NCBI RefSeq assembly: GCF_001752395.1
Contig: NZ_MKEK01000001.1
Location: 857,044-921,043 of the forward strand
DNA length: 64,000 nt
Direction: 5' to 3'
From: Rheinheimera salexigens
GTDB taxonomy: Bacteria; Pseudomonadota; Gammaproteobacteria; Enterobacterales; Alteromonadaceae
The first letter of the stretch is position 1; each line of letters starts with the position of its first letter. Below, one piece after another: positions 55,618 to 64,000 of this stretch. The notes below the pieces were generated by a model that was not told the DNA's origin, searched no databases, and saw only the letters and a list, made by a program, of their open reading frames with translations. The position numbers and the translations under genes are program-made.

Positions 55618-55778
55618 TATATCTACCTGTTGTTTGAATGATTATTAGCATAAGCATTCAAACTACCCGTTATCGTTTAGTTACACAAACCCTACAGCGA
55701 TAAGGGGGGGATTTTAAGCGGCTGATTACCCAGCCGCGCTTAGGTGAGTTGTTGCCAATGCTAGGCGTAAATAGCGAC

Positions 55779-56339
55779 TTAGCCAGAAATGCTATCGAAG
55801 ATATGTAAGAAAGTGGGTGCTTGCTGAATAGTTAATGGCATGCGTAATCTTCGGGCAATATCTTGGGCAGAAATAATACCGCGAATTTGATGGGTTTCTC
55901 GGTCAATAACTAAACAGTATTGCTCACCACTAGATTGCAAAGTATTAACAACATCGGCAATAGTGCAGTTTTTTAATTGTTGATAGGCTAAGCCTTTAAT
56001 CCGTTCACGTGGCCGCATTAAATCAGCTACGGTAATATCTTGTCTATTCTCACCGCTGGCAACATGGCGCATGATCGCTTGGTCACTTAATAGATCAAGA
56101 TGAATAAGCCCAGTAAGTTGATCCTTATTATCCATAACCAGTTTTATTTTTGTTTGGTCTTGCTGCATTAACGCTAAGGCATCAGCTGCAGTAGCGCTGG
56201 CTAAAATGGTATTAGGTTGGCTATGTTTAAAGTCCACTAACACATTTAATGCCGGCGAGGTTAGTGCTGTGCCATCAAAGTCAGCGGGTTGTACTAAATG
56301 GTCTATGGCTTCTAATGCAAATAAAGGTAATGTTTTCAT
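55779..56339 (-). CDS. CBS-domain pair protein
   Basis: The ATG at 56339 has GAGGA about 10 bp upstream (186 residues). Two CBS domains cover ~50-105 (TILASATAADALALMQQDQT, KIKLVMDNKDQLTGLIHLDL) and ~110-180 (LKNCTIADVVNTLQSSGEQY, CLVIDRETHQIRGIISAQDI). No catalytic domain is attached, so it probably binds an adenosyl ligand and regulates an unknown partner. A longer reading from 56363 lacks support. Confidence 0.85.
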   Translation of the reverse strand: MKTLPLFALEAIDHLVQPADFDGTALTSPALNVLVDFKHSQPNTILASATAADALALMQQDQTKIKLVMDNKDQLTGLIHLDLLSDQAIMRHVASGENRQDITVADLMRPRERIKGLAYQQLKNCTIADVVNTLQSSGEQYCLVIDRETHQIRGIISAQDIARRLRMPLTIQQAPTFLHIFDSISG

Positions 56340-56430
56340 TGTTATATTCCTCAAAACCGGCAAGAGATTGTAATTGCGGGCATGATAAGTTGTTTAGTAA
56401 AATGCAGTAAACACTGCAAAAATAACCTAA

Positions 56431-56748
56431 CTAAAATTGAGGATTAAAGGGTGGTGCGCGGGCATAAGCAGATAAATAAAGCTGACTATCATAAACATAA
56501 TTAAGATTGTTATCAGTGTCAGTAGCCGAATGCGTTAACGGGTTAACATCAACACTAAGCAATCCTGGTTCATGGTCATGATTATCTTCGCTAATGGCAT
56601 CGGCCATTGGCGAGCTAAGAGAAGGACTAACGGCATAAAATGGGTTATCTGCTAACGGCGATAAACGCGAATCATAAGCATGCCCAGGTTGTACGCTGCA
56701 CAACAGGCTGACATATAATAATATTGCTAAACTGACAATATTGCGCAT
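56431..56748 (-). CDS. Small exported protein of unknown function
   Basis: The 105-residue protein begins with a convincing signal peptide (MRNIVSLAILLYVSLLCSVQ, then PGHA-YDS). The mature part of about 80 residues is Ser/Asp/Pro-rich and acidic, with no cysteine and no domain I recognise. It lies 91 bp upstream of the CBS gene on the same strand. Confidence 0.6.
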   Translation of the reverse strand: MRNIVSLAILLYVSLLCSVQPGHAYDSRLSPLADNPFYAVSPSLSSPMADAISEDNHDHEPGLLSVDVNPLTHSATDTDNNLNYVYDSQLYLSAYARAPPFNPQF

Positions 56749-56855
56749 AAAACCTTAGTGTAGATCTTGATTACCAATAATATTAATATGCGAGTGGTTA
56801 ACATATTATGCAATGGTTAATCTAAAAAACTGCGACCAATGCCCTAAATAATACG

Positions 56856-56892
56856 CTATAACTAATACCCTATAACTAATACCCTATAACTA
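56856..56892. repeat. Tandem 14-bp repeat in the gap before the REC-GGDEF gene
   Basis: CTATAACTAATACC occurs at 56856-56869 and 56870-56883, with a partial third copy to about 56892. The 230-bp gap between 56749 and 56978 holds nothing else I can support. Confidence 0.7.
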
Positions 56893-56978
56893 TAAAACGC
56901 TATTCTTAGGCTATCAAAGTAGGGTATTAGCGCGGCATAGTTTGCGATTAGGTAGCTAGCAGACAGCAGTATAATTTA

Positions 56979-57899
56979 TCAAGGCGCGACGCAATATCGA
57001 TTACGGCCTTGTTGTTTGGCTAAATATAATTGCTCATCCGCTAACTGGGTTAAATTGGTGGTGTAGTTGGTGGTAGCAGCAACCCCGATACTAATACTGA
57101 CTTTGCCGGTTGTACTAGTGGGATGCTCAATAGCCAAATCACTAATCGCTACCAGCATTTGGGCAGCTAAATGGGCTGCCCCTGTGCTATCAGTATTAGG
57201 CAGTACACAAACAAATTCTTCACCGCCATAGCGCGCTACAAGGTCTGCAGGCCGTTGGCTGCTGTTTTTTAAGCATTGCGCGACTAGCTTTAAGGCATCA
57301 TCACCTACTAAGTGGCCAAAATGGTCGTTGTATTGTTTAAAATGGTCAATATCAATAATCATAATCGCTATTGGCTGCTGTAAGCGTTTACAAACGGCAA
57401 CTTGGCTGTGTAAATACTTCTCAAAATAGCGGCGGTTATAAACACCCGTTAAACCATCGACATAGGCCATAGAGCGCAATAAATCTGCTTGTCGCTTTAA
57501 GGTTAAGTGAGCTTTAACCCGGTTTTGTAAAGTGCTGGGGTTAACTGGCTTTTGAATAAAGTCGACAGCACCCGCATCCCAGCAGGCATTTTCTTCACTT
57601 TGCTGTTGCAGTCCGGTGACAAAAATAACCGGAATATTAGCAATTTCGCTATCGGCCTTCATTAGCTTACAAGTGGTTAAACCATCTTGCTCTGGCATAA
57701 CTACGTCCATTAACACTAAGTCTGGCATGCTTTTTTTACAGACATTAATGGCTTCTGGCCCCGAAGTTGCCATTAAAATTTGATATTGCTCACCTAAAAT
57801 CTGATAAATAACTTGGATATTAATGGGTTGATCATCAACCACTAAAATAGTGGCATTGGGTAATGACTGCATATGAGACAGATTCAAATCGTTAATCAT
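56979..57899 (-). CDS. REC-GGDEF diguanylate cyclase response regulator
   Basis: The protein makes the second messenger cyclic di-GMP under phosphorelay control. A receiver domain (VVDDQPINIQ, D65 in LVLMDVVMPEQDG) leads into a GGDEF domain with an intact active motif GGEEF (225-229), the substrate loop DIDHFKQYNDHFGHLVGD, and a product-inhibition I-site RPAD (216-219) five residues before the motif. At 306 residues it matches the PleD/WspR-like short form. Its start overlaps the 1406-residue hybrid kinase gene by 8 bp, so it is most likely that kinase's output. Confidence 0.94.
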   Translation of the reverse strand: MINDLNLSHMQSLPNATILVVDDQPINIQVIYQILGEQYQILMATSGPEAINVCKKSMPDLVLMDVVMPEQDGLTTCKLMKADSEIANIPVIFVTGLQQQSEENACWDAGAVDFIQKPVNPSTLQNRVKAHLTLKRQADLLRSMAYVDGLTGVYNRRYFEKYLHSQVAVCKRLQQPIAIMIIDIDHFKQYNDHFGHLVGDDALKLVAQCLKNSSQRPADLVARYGGEEFVCVLPNTDSTGAAHLAAQMLVAISDLAIEHPTSTTGKVSISIGVAATTNYTTNLTQLADEQLYLAKQQGRNRYCVAP

Positions 57900-60800
57900 T
57901 AACTTGCCTATCTAAAATTTGTTTTAGCTGAACTAATAATTGTCCAGCGCTAACAAATGAGAGTGTCGTCATTGCTTGGGCTAATTGGGTCACTAATTGC
58001 GGATCAAGCGGTTGCAAAGACGGCTTTAATTGCTCAAATAAGTTTACTGCAGCCATATTGGCTGAATCTAACTGTGACTGCAATAACTGTATATTGTCAT
58101 GCAGGGCATTTGTATTAAAACCAACACTCTGATCTGTTAACGAGGGCGCTAACAAGCGTAACAGTTCAGCGCTATGCTGTTGAGCCGCATCTATCTGGTT
58201 TAAAATGGTGCCAACCTGTTGTTGGCTAATACCATGATCAGTGGTATTTAGTTGCAATTCAAAATCAGCAGCGCTGTTGGCTAATTGCTTAAAACCTAAC
58301 ATAGCAGCGGTGCTTTTTAAACTATGAAAAATTAATAACTGTTCGCTTGGTGATAACTGGGTGTTTGTAAGCTGCAGTCGGTATTGGCCAACATCCTGCT
58401 TAAATTGGCGTAACACCTTAATATAAAACGCGGTAGAATTACCCAGTTGCTGCATGGCTTGATTAAGGGCGATATGCTTTTCAGCTGCAAATTGTTGAAC
58501 AACTATGGGTAAATCGCTTTGTTCGGCCGTGGCATTTACAACCGCGGTGTTACTAGCAGGGCTAATTTCTTTGCTGTGCTGTAATATTTTTCGAATTAAC
58601 TCATTTAAATCAAACGGTTTGGCAACATGGTCCTGCATGCCTGCATCTAAACAAGCTTTTACATCAGATGCCATAGCGTTGGCAGTCATAGCAATAATAG
58701 GTAAGTTAGTTAATTTAAGCTGTTGGCGAATATGTTGCGTTGTTTGATAGCCATCCATTCCGGGCATTTGAATATCCATTAATACCGCACTAAATGTCTC
58801 TGCCTGCTCAGTTAAAATGGCCAAGGCCTGCTTGCCACTGCTGGCGACTTCAATGCTAGCCCCTTGTTGGCTGAGTAATTCCGAGGCAACCAATTGGTTA
58901 GTCGCATTATCTTCAACTAATAATAACTTTATTCCCACTAATGGCTGACTTTGTTCAGTTTGAATTTGTTGCAGTAATAGTTCTTTTTCTGGGGTAGTTG
59001 AAAAAATATCGGTTAAAGTTTTTGCTAATAACATCCGGGTCATCGGTTTCATAATAAAACCATCGATTAACTGCTTATAATCAGTTGAGCGATAGCTAAA
59101 GACGTCTTTGCTATAAGCACTGACCATAATAATTAATGGTTTATCTGCATCGTTAATGCTGTTTTGAATAGCTTCAGCCACTTGTAAGCCATTTTGATCA
59201 GGCATATGCCAATCCAGTAATACTATATCGTATTTTTGTTGCTGCTTTACAGCGGCTGTAATGGCTTGCAGCGCAGCTGTACCCGTAGCCACTGCATCAC
59301 ATTGCCAAGCAAATGACTGCACAATATCGGTCATAATTACGCGCGCTTGTTGGTTATCGTCAACAATTAATAGCCTCAATTGTTCGGGTAAATTAACTTC
59401 GGTCGCCTCTGATTGCTGTTTAGCAACATTTAGCATCATGGTGACGGTAAACTTACTGCCGACATTGGGTGTGCTGGTAACACTAATATGACCCTGCATC
59501 AGTTCAATTAAGCGTTTACTAATGGCTAAACCAAGACCTGTGCCACCAAAGCGCCGACTAATTGAAGATTCAGCTTGCTGAAAGCCACTAAATATTTGGC
59601 TAATTTGTTCAGGCGTCATGCCAATACCCGTATCTTGGATCTTAAAAATAAGCTGGATAGTATTATCACTGCTTAATTGGGCTCTGACAGCAAGAATAAC
59701 CTCACCTTGTTCGGTAAACTTAATGGCATTACCGGCTAGATTTATTAATATTTGTTTAATGCGTAGCGCATCGCCAATAAGTATATCGGGAATATCTGAG
59801 TCTAAATCATAAAGAATCTCTAAATTTTTATCCGCTGCACTGGCGGCTAAAATTACCGCTAAATCGTGCATTAAGCTTGATAAACTAAAGGGCTGTAATT
59901 CTAATTCAAGTTTGCCTGCTTCTACTTTAGAAAAGTCGAGAATATCATTTAGAATTTCCAGTAATGATTGCGAGGCGACTTGAGTTTTCTCTATATAGTC
60001 GCGTTGGCGTTTATCCAAATGAGTTTGCTGAACCAGTTGTAATAAACCTAAAATTGCATTCATTGGCGTGCGAATTTCATGGCTCATATTAGCTAAAAAG
60101 GCTGATTTTGCATTATTCGCGTTATCGGCATTATCACGCGCAGTGGCTAGTTCACGTTCACGTTGTTGTTGGGCAGAAATATCCCGGGCAACTAAGTAGA
60201 TATATTCATGCTTAGCATAGGTCAATAAAGTTGCAGTAACCGATACCGGTTTAATGTCCCCGGTTTCCGTTTTATAATTACTGTTAAAACGCATATCGGC
60301 TTGCTGATGCAACTGTTCACGCAGCTGTTGCCATTGCTCGATACTGCTATCTTGCTCTACGGTTAACATATTGCGTTGCAATAAGTTTTGCTGGCCAAAG
60401 TTACGATGTGCCGCAGGGTTAGCTTTGATGATATTACCGTCGACATCAAGCCAAAACATAGGGTCTGCAGCTTTTTGGATCGAAACTCGGGATAATTCTA
60501 ATTCGAACTCAAGTTGTTCACGTTCGGTTAAATCCTCGGCAATACCCAAGAAACCCACAAATTGTTTTTGGTCATTAGTTAACGCATTAACCCGCAACTT
60601 CACTGGGCAATGCGAACCATCTTTACGGACATAAGTCCATTTTGTTTCATCTTGTAGACCCAATTTTGCTTTAGCCACAAACACTGAAAAGTCTGGTGCT
60701 ATTGGCGTAGCAAGTTCAGCACTAAGCAAATCGGCATGTTGTTGCACTTCATCCGCGATATGAAACATCGCAGGGCTGTGTTTATGCACCACCTCTGCTG

Positions 60801-62112
60801 CACTATAACCTAACATCTGTTCGGCAGCTGGATTAATTAAGGTGATTAAGCCATCAATATCGGTAGCGATAACGGCATAGCTAGTGCCATTTAAAATACT
60901 GCGTTGTAAGGTACTAACTTGGGCTATTTCAGCGGTACGTTGCTGAACTTGTCGTTCAAGCTTGGCGTTAGTTACCTCTAAGGCTTCCGCCTTTACTGCG
61001 ATAAGTTGAGCATGTTTTTCAGCAAGTTGAGTGCGGCGGATTAGCAGTATCTGGACGAAAAAAATTAGAATGGTTAACAAACCACTTATCACTAAATATT
61101 GTCTAAGTAATTGTTCAGTATTAAGTAATTGCAAGCCATTAATAAAGGCTGGCTGTGCTGACATGGTTAATTGCCACACGCGACCATGCAAGTTAAGTGA
61201 TGCAGTGACAGGCTTAGCCGCAGTTTCAGTGGCAGTATTGCCGAAGTTAAACAGCTTTATGGCGGTGATATCAGTAATATCATTAATGCTTAGGCTAATA
61301 TCATCCGAGACACTGGATACAGTTTTTAAAACGTCACCAATAAATATAGGTGCATAACTCCAGCCGTAAAGTTGTTGTAAGCGTTGTTGTTCTGAGTTAG
61401 GAGTCTGAGCTTGCTGATAAATAGGCATTAATAATAATAGGCCTTGCTTATCTTTTTGCTGATCTTGGACTAGTGTAATAGGTGCTGTTAATTGAATATT
61501 ATCCTGTTTTGCCGCATTTAAAGCCGCCTTACGGCGCATTTTCTCTGAGCCAATATTAAGCCCTATTGCACTGTAATTATCTGCTTCTGGTTCAATATAC
61601 TGAATAATAAAAAATGTGTCTTCAGCTGCATCAAGGTTCTTGATGGTGAAATCTTGCTTACGTTCAAGTTTGGCGCTTTGGATAAAAGCAGTAAGATTTT
61701 CAGGGGCTACATAACGTATAACACCAAAACCACGAGCACCGGGAAATTCAGTTTCAATATCCCGACTGGCAGAATAATCTACAATAGTTTGATAGGTTAG
61801 GTTATTAACGCCTGTGGCTAATATTGTGCTGCGTAAACCGCGTAATCCGTACTGATATAAAGTGATTTTCTCTGTGATATCAGTGCTTATTTCTTGTAAG
61901 CGCTGGCTCATTTTTTGTTCTGTGCGCGCTTTATTTTGTTGCTGTGTTTGCTGTATTAAATAATGGCTTATAACCACACATAACAACATTATTAGCAGGG
62001 GAAGTACTAATAATTTACCTAAGTTTATGAATCGGTAAGGTGCATTACTATTTTCATTACTATTTCTATTTTCATTATTATAATCATTACTACTATCTTT
62101 ACTTAAAGCCAT
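57892..62112 (-). CDS. Multidomain hybrid histidine kinase: CHASE-PAS-PAS-HisKA-HATPase-REC-REC-HPt
   Basis: This is a large membrane sensor of 1406 residues. After a polar N-terminus come TM1 (~31-52) and a periplasmic CHASE domain (QYGLRGLRSTILATGVNNLT, FPGARGFGVIRYV). TM2 (~338-360) and a coiled coil follow, then PAS1 (~405-) and PAS2 (~540-). HisKA has LANMSHEIRTPMNAILGL with the histidine near 675, and HATPase_c has LAGNAIKFTEQGEV, DTGIGM and GTGLGLAISKRL. REC1 has IVLLDWHMPDQNG (~965), REC2 has AVLMDIQMPGMDG (~1111), and HPt has IFHSLKSTAAMLGF (~1262). It is BarA/Sln1-style. The gene overlaps an HPt gene upstream and a REC-GGDEF gene downstream, implying a relay to c-di-GMP. The signal is unknown. 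Confidence 0.94.
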   Translation of the reverse strand: MALSKDSSNDYNNENRNSNENSNAPYRFINLGKLLVLPLLIMLLCVVISHYLIQQTQQQNKARTEQKMSQRLQEISTDITEKITLYQYGLRGLRSTILATGVNNLTYQTIVDYSASRDIETEFPGARGFGVIRYVAPENLTAFIQSAKLERKQDFTIKNLDAAEDTFFIIQYIEPEADNYSAIGLNIGSEKMRRKAALNAAKQDNIQLTAPITLVQDQQKDKQGLLLLMPIYQQAQTPNSEQQRLQQLYGWSYAPIFIGDVLKTVSSVSDDISLSINDITDITAIKLFNFGNTATETAAKPVTASLNLHGRVWQLTMSAQPAFINGLQLLNTEQLLRQYLVISGLLTILIFFVQILLIRRTQLAEKHAQLIAVKAEALEVTNAKLERQVQQRTAEIAQVSTLQRSILNGTSYAVIATDIDGLITLINPAAEQMLGYSAAEVVHKHSPAMFHIADEVQQHADLLSAELATPIAPDFSVFVAKAKLGLQDETKWTYVRKDGSHCPVKLRVNALTNDQKQFVGFLGIAEDLTEREQLEFELELSRVSIQKAADPMFWLDVDGNIIKANPAAHRNFGQQNLLQRNMLTVEQDSSIEQWQQLREQLHQQADMRFNSNYKTETGDIKPVSVTATLLTYAKHEYIYLVARDISAQQQRERELATARDNADNANNAKSAFLANMSHEIRTPMNAILGLLQLVQQTHLDKRQRDYIEKTQVASQSLLEILNDILDFSKVEAGKLELELQPFSLSSLMHDLAVILAASAADKNLEILYDLDSDIPDILIGDALRIKQILINLAGNAIKFTEQGEVILAVRAQLSSDNTIQLIFKIQDTGIGMTPEQISQIFSGFQQAESSISRRFGGTGLGLAISKRLIELMQGHISVTSTPNVGSKFTVTMMLNVAKQQSEATEVNLPEQLRLLIVDDNQQARVIMTDIVQSFAWQCDAVATGTAALQAITAAVKQQQKYDIVLLDWHMPDQNGLQVAEAIQNSINDADKPLIIMVSAYSKDVFSYRSTDYKQLIDGFIMKPMTRMLLAKTLTDIFSTTPEKELLLQQIQTEQSQPLVGIKLLLVEDNATNQLVASELLSQQGASIEVASSGKQALAILTEQAETFSAVLMDIQMPGMDGYQTTQHIRQQLKLTNLPIIAMTANAMASDVKACLDAGMQDHVAKPFDLNELIRKILQHSKEISPASNTAVVNATAEQSDLPIVVQQFAAEKHIALNQAMQQLGNSTAFYIKVLRQFKQDVGQYRLQLTNTQLSPSEQLLIFHSLKSTAAMLGFKQLANSAADFELQLNTTDHGISQQQVGTILNQIDAAQQHSAELLRLLAPSLTDQSVGFNTNALHDNIQLLQSQLDSANMAAVNLFEQLKPSLQPLDPQLVTQLAQAMTTLSFVSAGQLLVQLKQILDRQVND

Positions 62113-62701
62113 TTAAATCACCACCACGTTTGTTGTAGTGCTTGGCTACTAGGTGCGTGCGCAATAAAGTTGCCGCAGCAGAGTAATTAAGTATCGCCAG
62201 TTGCTGAAAAAAGTTCGCAACTTCTTTGGCGGGTAATAATAGTTTAAGTTGAGCGGTTCCTGTGCTGGCTAAAGCCGTTGCTGCCATATTTTGCTGTTCT
62301 AATAAGTGTAGTAAGTGATGTAAATCAATATCAGCAACGCTATCTTTAGCCGCAGCCTGTTGTTGAATAAATAGTTGTAATTCAGTGCAGCTATCTTGAT
62401 ACAAGTTGAAAGTGAGATTTTGTTCAGCTTGGCTAGGTAAGGTATGGATCTGTAATTGCTGCTCTAGCTCTGCACACTGTTGAGCAAATTGCTCAGCGCC
62501 AATGGTGGCGAAGGAGCCGCGTACTTTATGCAATAAATGCTGGGCGGTTACAGCGTCATTGCTGCTAAATGCCTGCTGTAGGGCGGTAATAGTAGGCGAG
62601 CAATTATCCACCATGGTTTGTAATAAGTGCAGTAATGGGGCTTGATTCTTATTTGATAGTAATAATAATTTTTTCAAAGTGGCGGTATTTAATAAATTCA
62701 C
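62099..62701 (-). CDS. HPt-domain phosphotransfer protein
   Basis: The 200-residue cytoplasmic protein has an HPt four-helix bundle with H58 in HLLHKVRGSFATIGAEQFAQ. A second helical half (~115-200) has no clear phosphoacceptor. Its stop overlaps the hybrid kinase start by 14 bp, and it is the first gene of the three-gene unit HPt-kinase-REC/GGDEF. It may shuttle phosphate between the kinase and other regulators. The start is ATG 62701, with no strong ribosome site seen. Confidence 0.85.
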   Translation of the reverse strand: MNLLNTATLKKLLLLSNKNQAPLLHLLQTMVDNCSPTITALQQAFSSNDAVTAQHLLHKVRGSFATIGAEQFAQQCAELEQQLQIHTLPSQAEQNLTFNLYQDSCTELQLFIQQQAAAKDSVADIDLHHLLHLLEQQNMAATALASTGTAQLKLLLPAKEVANFFQQLAILNYSAAATLLRTHLVAKHYNKRGGDLNGFK

Positions 62702-62817
62702 AGAACAACAACTTACTCAACAAAGACAGCATTGTAGGATTTAAGCATGTATGTGAAATATTGCAAGATAAACTATGGCCATAAACTCTGCAACGTTGCT
62801 TATTAATAATGTCACAA

Positions 62818-62832
62818 GCCATGAGTCATGGC
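62818..62832. promoter_or_regulatory. 15-bp palindrome in the 272-bp gap before the dehydrogenase gene
   Basis: GCCATGAGTCATGGC is a perfect odd-length dyad, 142 bp before the dehydrogenase start. It may be a binding site for the dehydrogenase or for the divergent HPt operon. Confidence 0.4.
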
Positions 62833-62924
62833 ACAATAAATTCATAAAACTAATATCAGACTATAGTCCTACTGCAGTTTCGTTTATAGATTAATTATGC
62901 TAGAAGTATGAGCTTAATAAAACG

Positions 62925-62940
62925 GATGCAAATTCGCATC
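62925..62940 (+). promoter_or_regulatory. Near-palindromic site just upstream of the dehydrogenase gene
   Basis: GATGCAAATTCGCATC has 7 of 8 arm positions complementary and lies 33 bp before the ATG at 62974, where a repressor or activator could act. Confidence 0.45.
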
Positions 62941-62973
62941 TGTTTCACATTTTAACCCTAGGATATACAGATA

Positions 62974-63996
62974 ATGAAAGCAGTTGGCTATCAAGTTTCT
63001 TTACCTGCTAGCGATGAGCAAGCGTTATTAGATATTAATTTGCCTGATCCGATTGCCAGTGGTCATGATATTTTAGTGCGAGTACAGGCAGTCTCGGTTA
63101 ATCCAGTCGATACTAAAATACGTACTCGCGCTCAGCCTGAGCAAGGTCAATATAAAGTATTAGGTTGGGATGCTGCTGGTGAAGTTGTGGCAGTGGGTGA
63201 AAACGTAAGTTTGTTTAAGCCAGGCGATAAAGTGTTTTATGCTGGTTCATTAACCCGCGCGGGTAGTAATAGTGAGCTGCAGTTGGTTGATGAGCGTATA
63301 GCGGCCATTATGCCGGATAACCTAAGTTATGCCGAAGCAGCTGCTTTACCGTTAACGGCGATAACAGCTTGGGAAATATTATTTGATCGATTAGAGTTGC
63401 AACAGCCAAGTTTAAAGTACCCAAGACCGGTATTGTTAATTGTTGGTGCTGCGGGGGGCGTTGGCTCTATTTTAGTCCAGTTGGCAAGACAACTGACTAC
63501 GGCAACTGTTATTGCTACTGCATCACGTGAAGAAAGCAAACAATGGGTAACCGAGCTGGGTGCTCATTATGTGCTTGATCATAGCAAGCCAATGCCAGAG
63601 CAGCTAAAAGCGTTAGATTTAACTCATGTAACTCACGTCGCAAGCTTAACCCACACCGATCAGCATTATGCTGAATTAGTGACTATGCTGGCACCACAAG
63701 GTAAGTTAGCTTTAATCGATGACCCTGTTGGCGGCTTAGATATTATGCCATTAAAGCAAAAAAGCATTTCGCTGCACTGGGAGTTTATGTTTACCCGTTC
63801 CATGTTTGGCACTGCAGATATGCAACAGCAACATCATTTGTTAACTGATTTAAGTCGTTTAATCCAGCAAGGCCAAATTAAAACTACTCTTAAACAAGTT
63901 TCGGGTGCAATAAATGCCGCTAATTTACGTCAAGCACACTTACAAATAGAAGCCGGCAACGCCATTGGTAAAATTGTTTTAGCCGGCTGGGAATAG
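62974..63996 (+). CDS. MDR-family zinc-type alcohol dehydrogenase/NADPH:quinone reductase-like protein
   Basis: A medium-chain dehydrogenase/reductase of 340 residues. The GroES-like N-terminal domain includes VRVQAVSVNPVDTKIRTR and KVLGWDAAGEVVAVGENVS. The Rossmann domain has the NADP-binding GAAGGVGSILVQLARQ motif. The classical catalytic-zinc cysteine/histidine set is not evident, which fits the zinc-independent quinone-oxidoreductase branch often annotated zinc-binding alcohol dehydrogenase family. The natural substrate is unknown. The ribosome site is TAGGAT about 7-8 bp before the ATG. Two dyads lie upstream. The stop is 4 bp before the window end. Confidence 0.9.
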   Translation: MKAVGYQVSLPASDEQALLDINLPDPIASGHDILVRVQAVSVNPVDTKIRTRAQPEQGQYKVLGWDAAGEVVAVGENVSLFKPGDKVFYAGSLTRAGSNSELQLVDERIAAIMPDNLSYAEAAALPLTAITAWEILFDRLELQQPSLKYPRPVLLIVGAAGGVGSILVQLARQLTTATVIATASREESKQWVTELGAHYVLDHSKPMPEQLKALDLTHVTHVASLTHTDQHYAELVTMLAPQGKLALIDDPVGGLDIMPLKQKSISLHWEFMFTRSMFGTADMQQQHHLLTDLSRLIQQGQIKTTLKQVSGAINAANLRQAHLQIEAGNAIGKIVLAGWE

Positions 63997-64000
63997 CCTT

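Overview
The window is chromosomal DNA of a gammaproteobacterium. Gene content and order (dusB-fis-purH; trmJ-cysE-iscRSUA-hscBA-fdx-ndk-rlmN-pilF-rodZ-ispG-hisS-yfgM-bamB-der; xseA/guaB-guaA) point to Alteromonadales or their relatives. The Rheinheimera/Alishewanella/Arsukibacterium group is my best guess, inferred from gene order and protein style rather than from a search.

Layout. (1) 1-10.3 kb is an accessory region. It holds a type I restriction-modification operon, hsdM (5' end outside the window)-hsdS-(PIN-like membrane protein)-hsdR-(YgjP-type metallopeptidase), followed by an AT-rich zinc-ribbon gene of unknown function. It ends at a truncated greB remnant. (2) 10.4-19.0 kb, mostly minus strand, is core: purH, fis, dusB, a phosphoribulokinase-like kinase, a secreted ExeM-type nuclease, purD and an exported methyltransferase-like protein. 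(3) 19.1-39.4 kb, plus strand, is a long housekeeping block. It covers tRNA methylation, cysteine synthesis, the complete ISC iron-sulfur assembly operon behind two adjacent IscR boxes, ndk, rlmN, a type IV pilus pilotin fused to LysM domains, rodZ, ispG, hisS, yfgM, bamB, der and a lysine/arginine decarboxylase. (4) 39.4-42.9 kb is a second accessory pocket. It holds an intact gene pair that looks like a pore-forming toxin with a membrane immunity protein, a PRC-barrel protein, a 54-residue hydrophilic protein, and about 700 bp of decayed copies of the toxin gene, the immunity gene and the 3' end of xseA. (5) 42.9-47.6 kb is xseA (minus) and guaBA (plus). (6) 47.8-53.4 kb is a signalling cluster: a sigma-54 activator, a 71-residue stand-alone HisKA-like protein, a CHASE3 histidine kinase, a single-domain response regulator and a REC-kinase-REC-REC hybrid. 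(7) 53.5-62.7 kb, minus strand, has an S9 peptidase, a CBS protein, a small exported protein, and a three-gene relay of HPt protein, 1406-residue hybrid kinase and REC-GGDEF cyclase. (8) The window ends in an MDR alcohol dehydrogenase/quinone reductase.

What stands out. The most interesting items are the PIN-like, membrane-anchored protein embedded between hsdS and hsdR; the putative toxin/immunity locus with its direct-repeat graveyard; the PilF-LysM fusion; the isolated HisKA-like miniprotein; and the truncated greB at the island edge. Short tandem repeats of 10-15 bp recur between genes and once in frame inside rodZ. I saw no tRNA, rRNA, CRISPR array, transposase or integrase.
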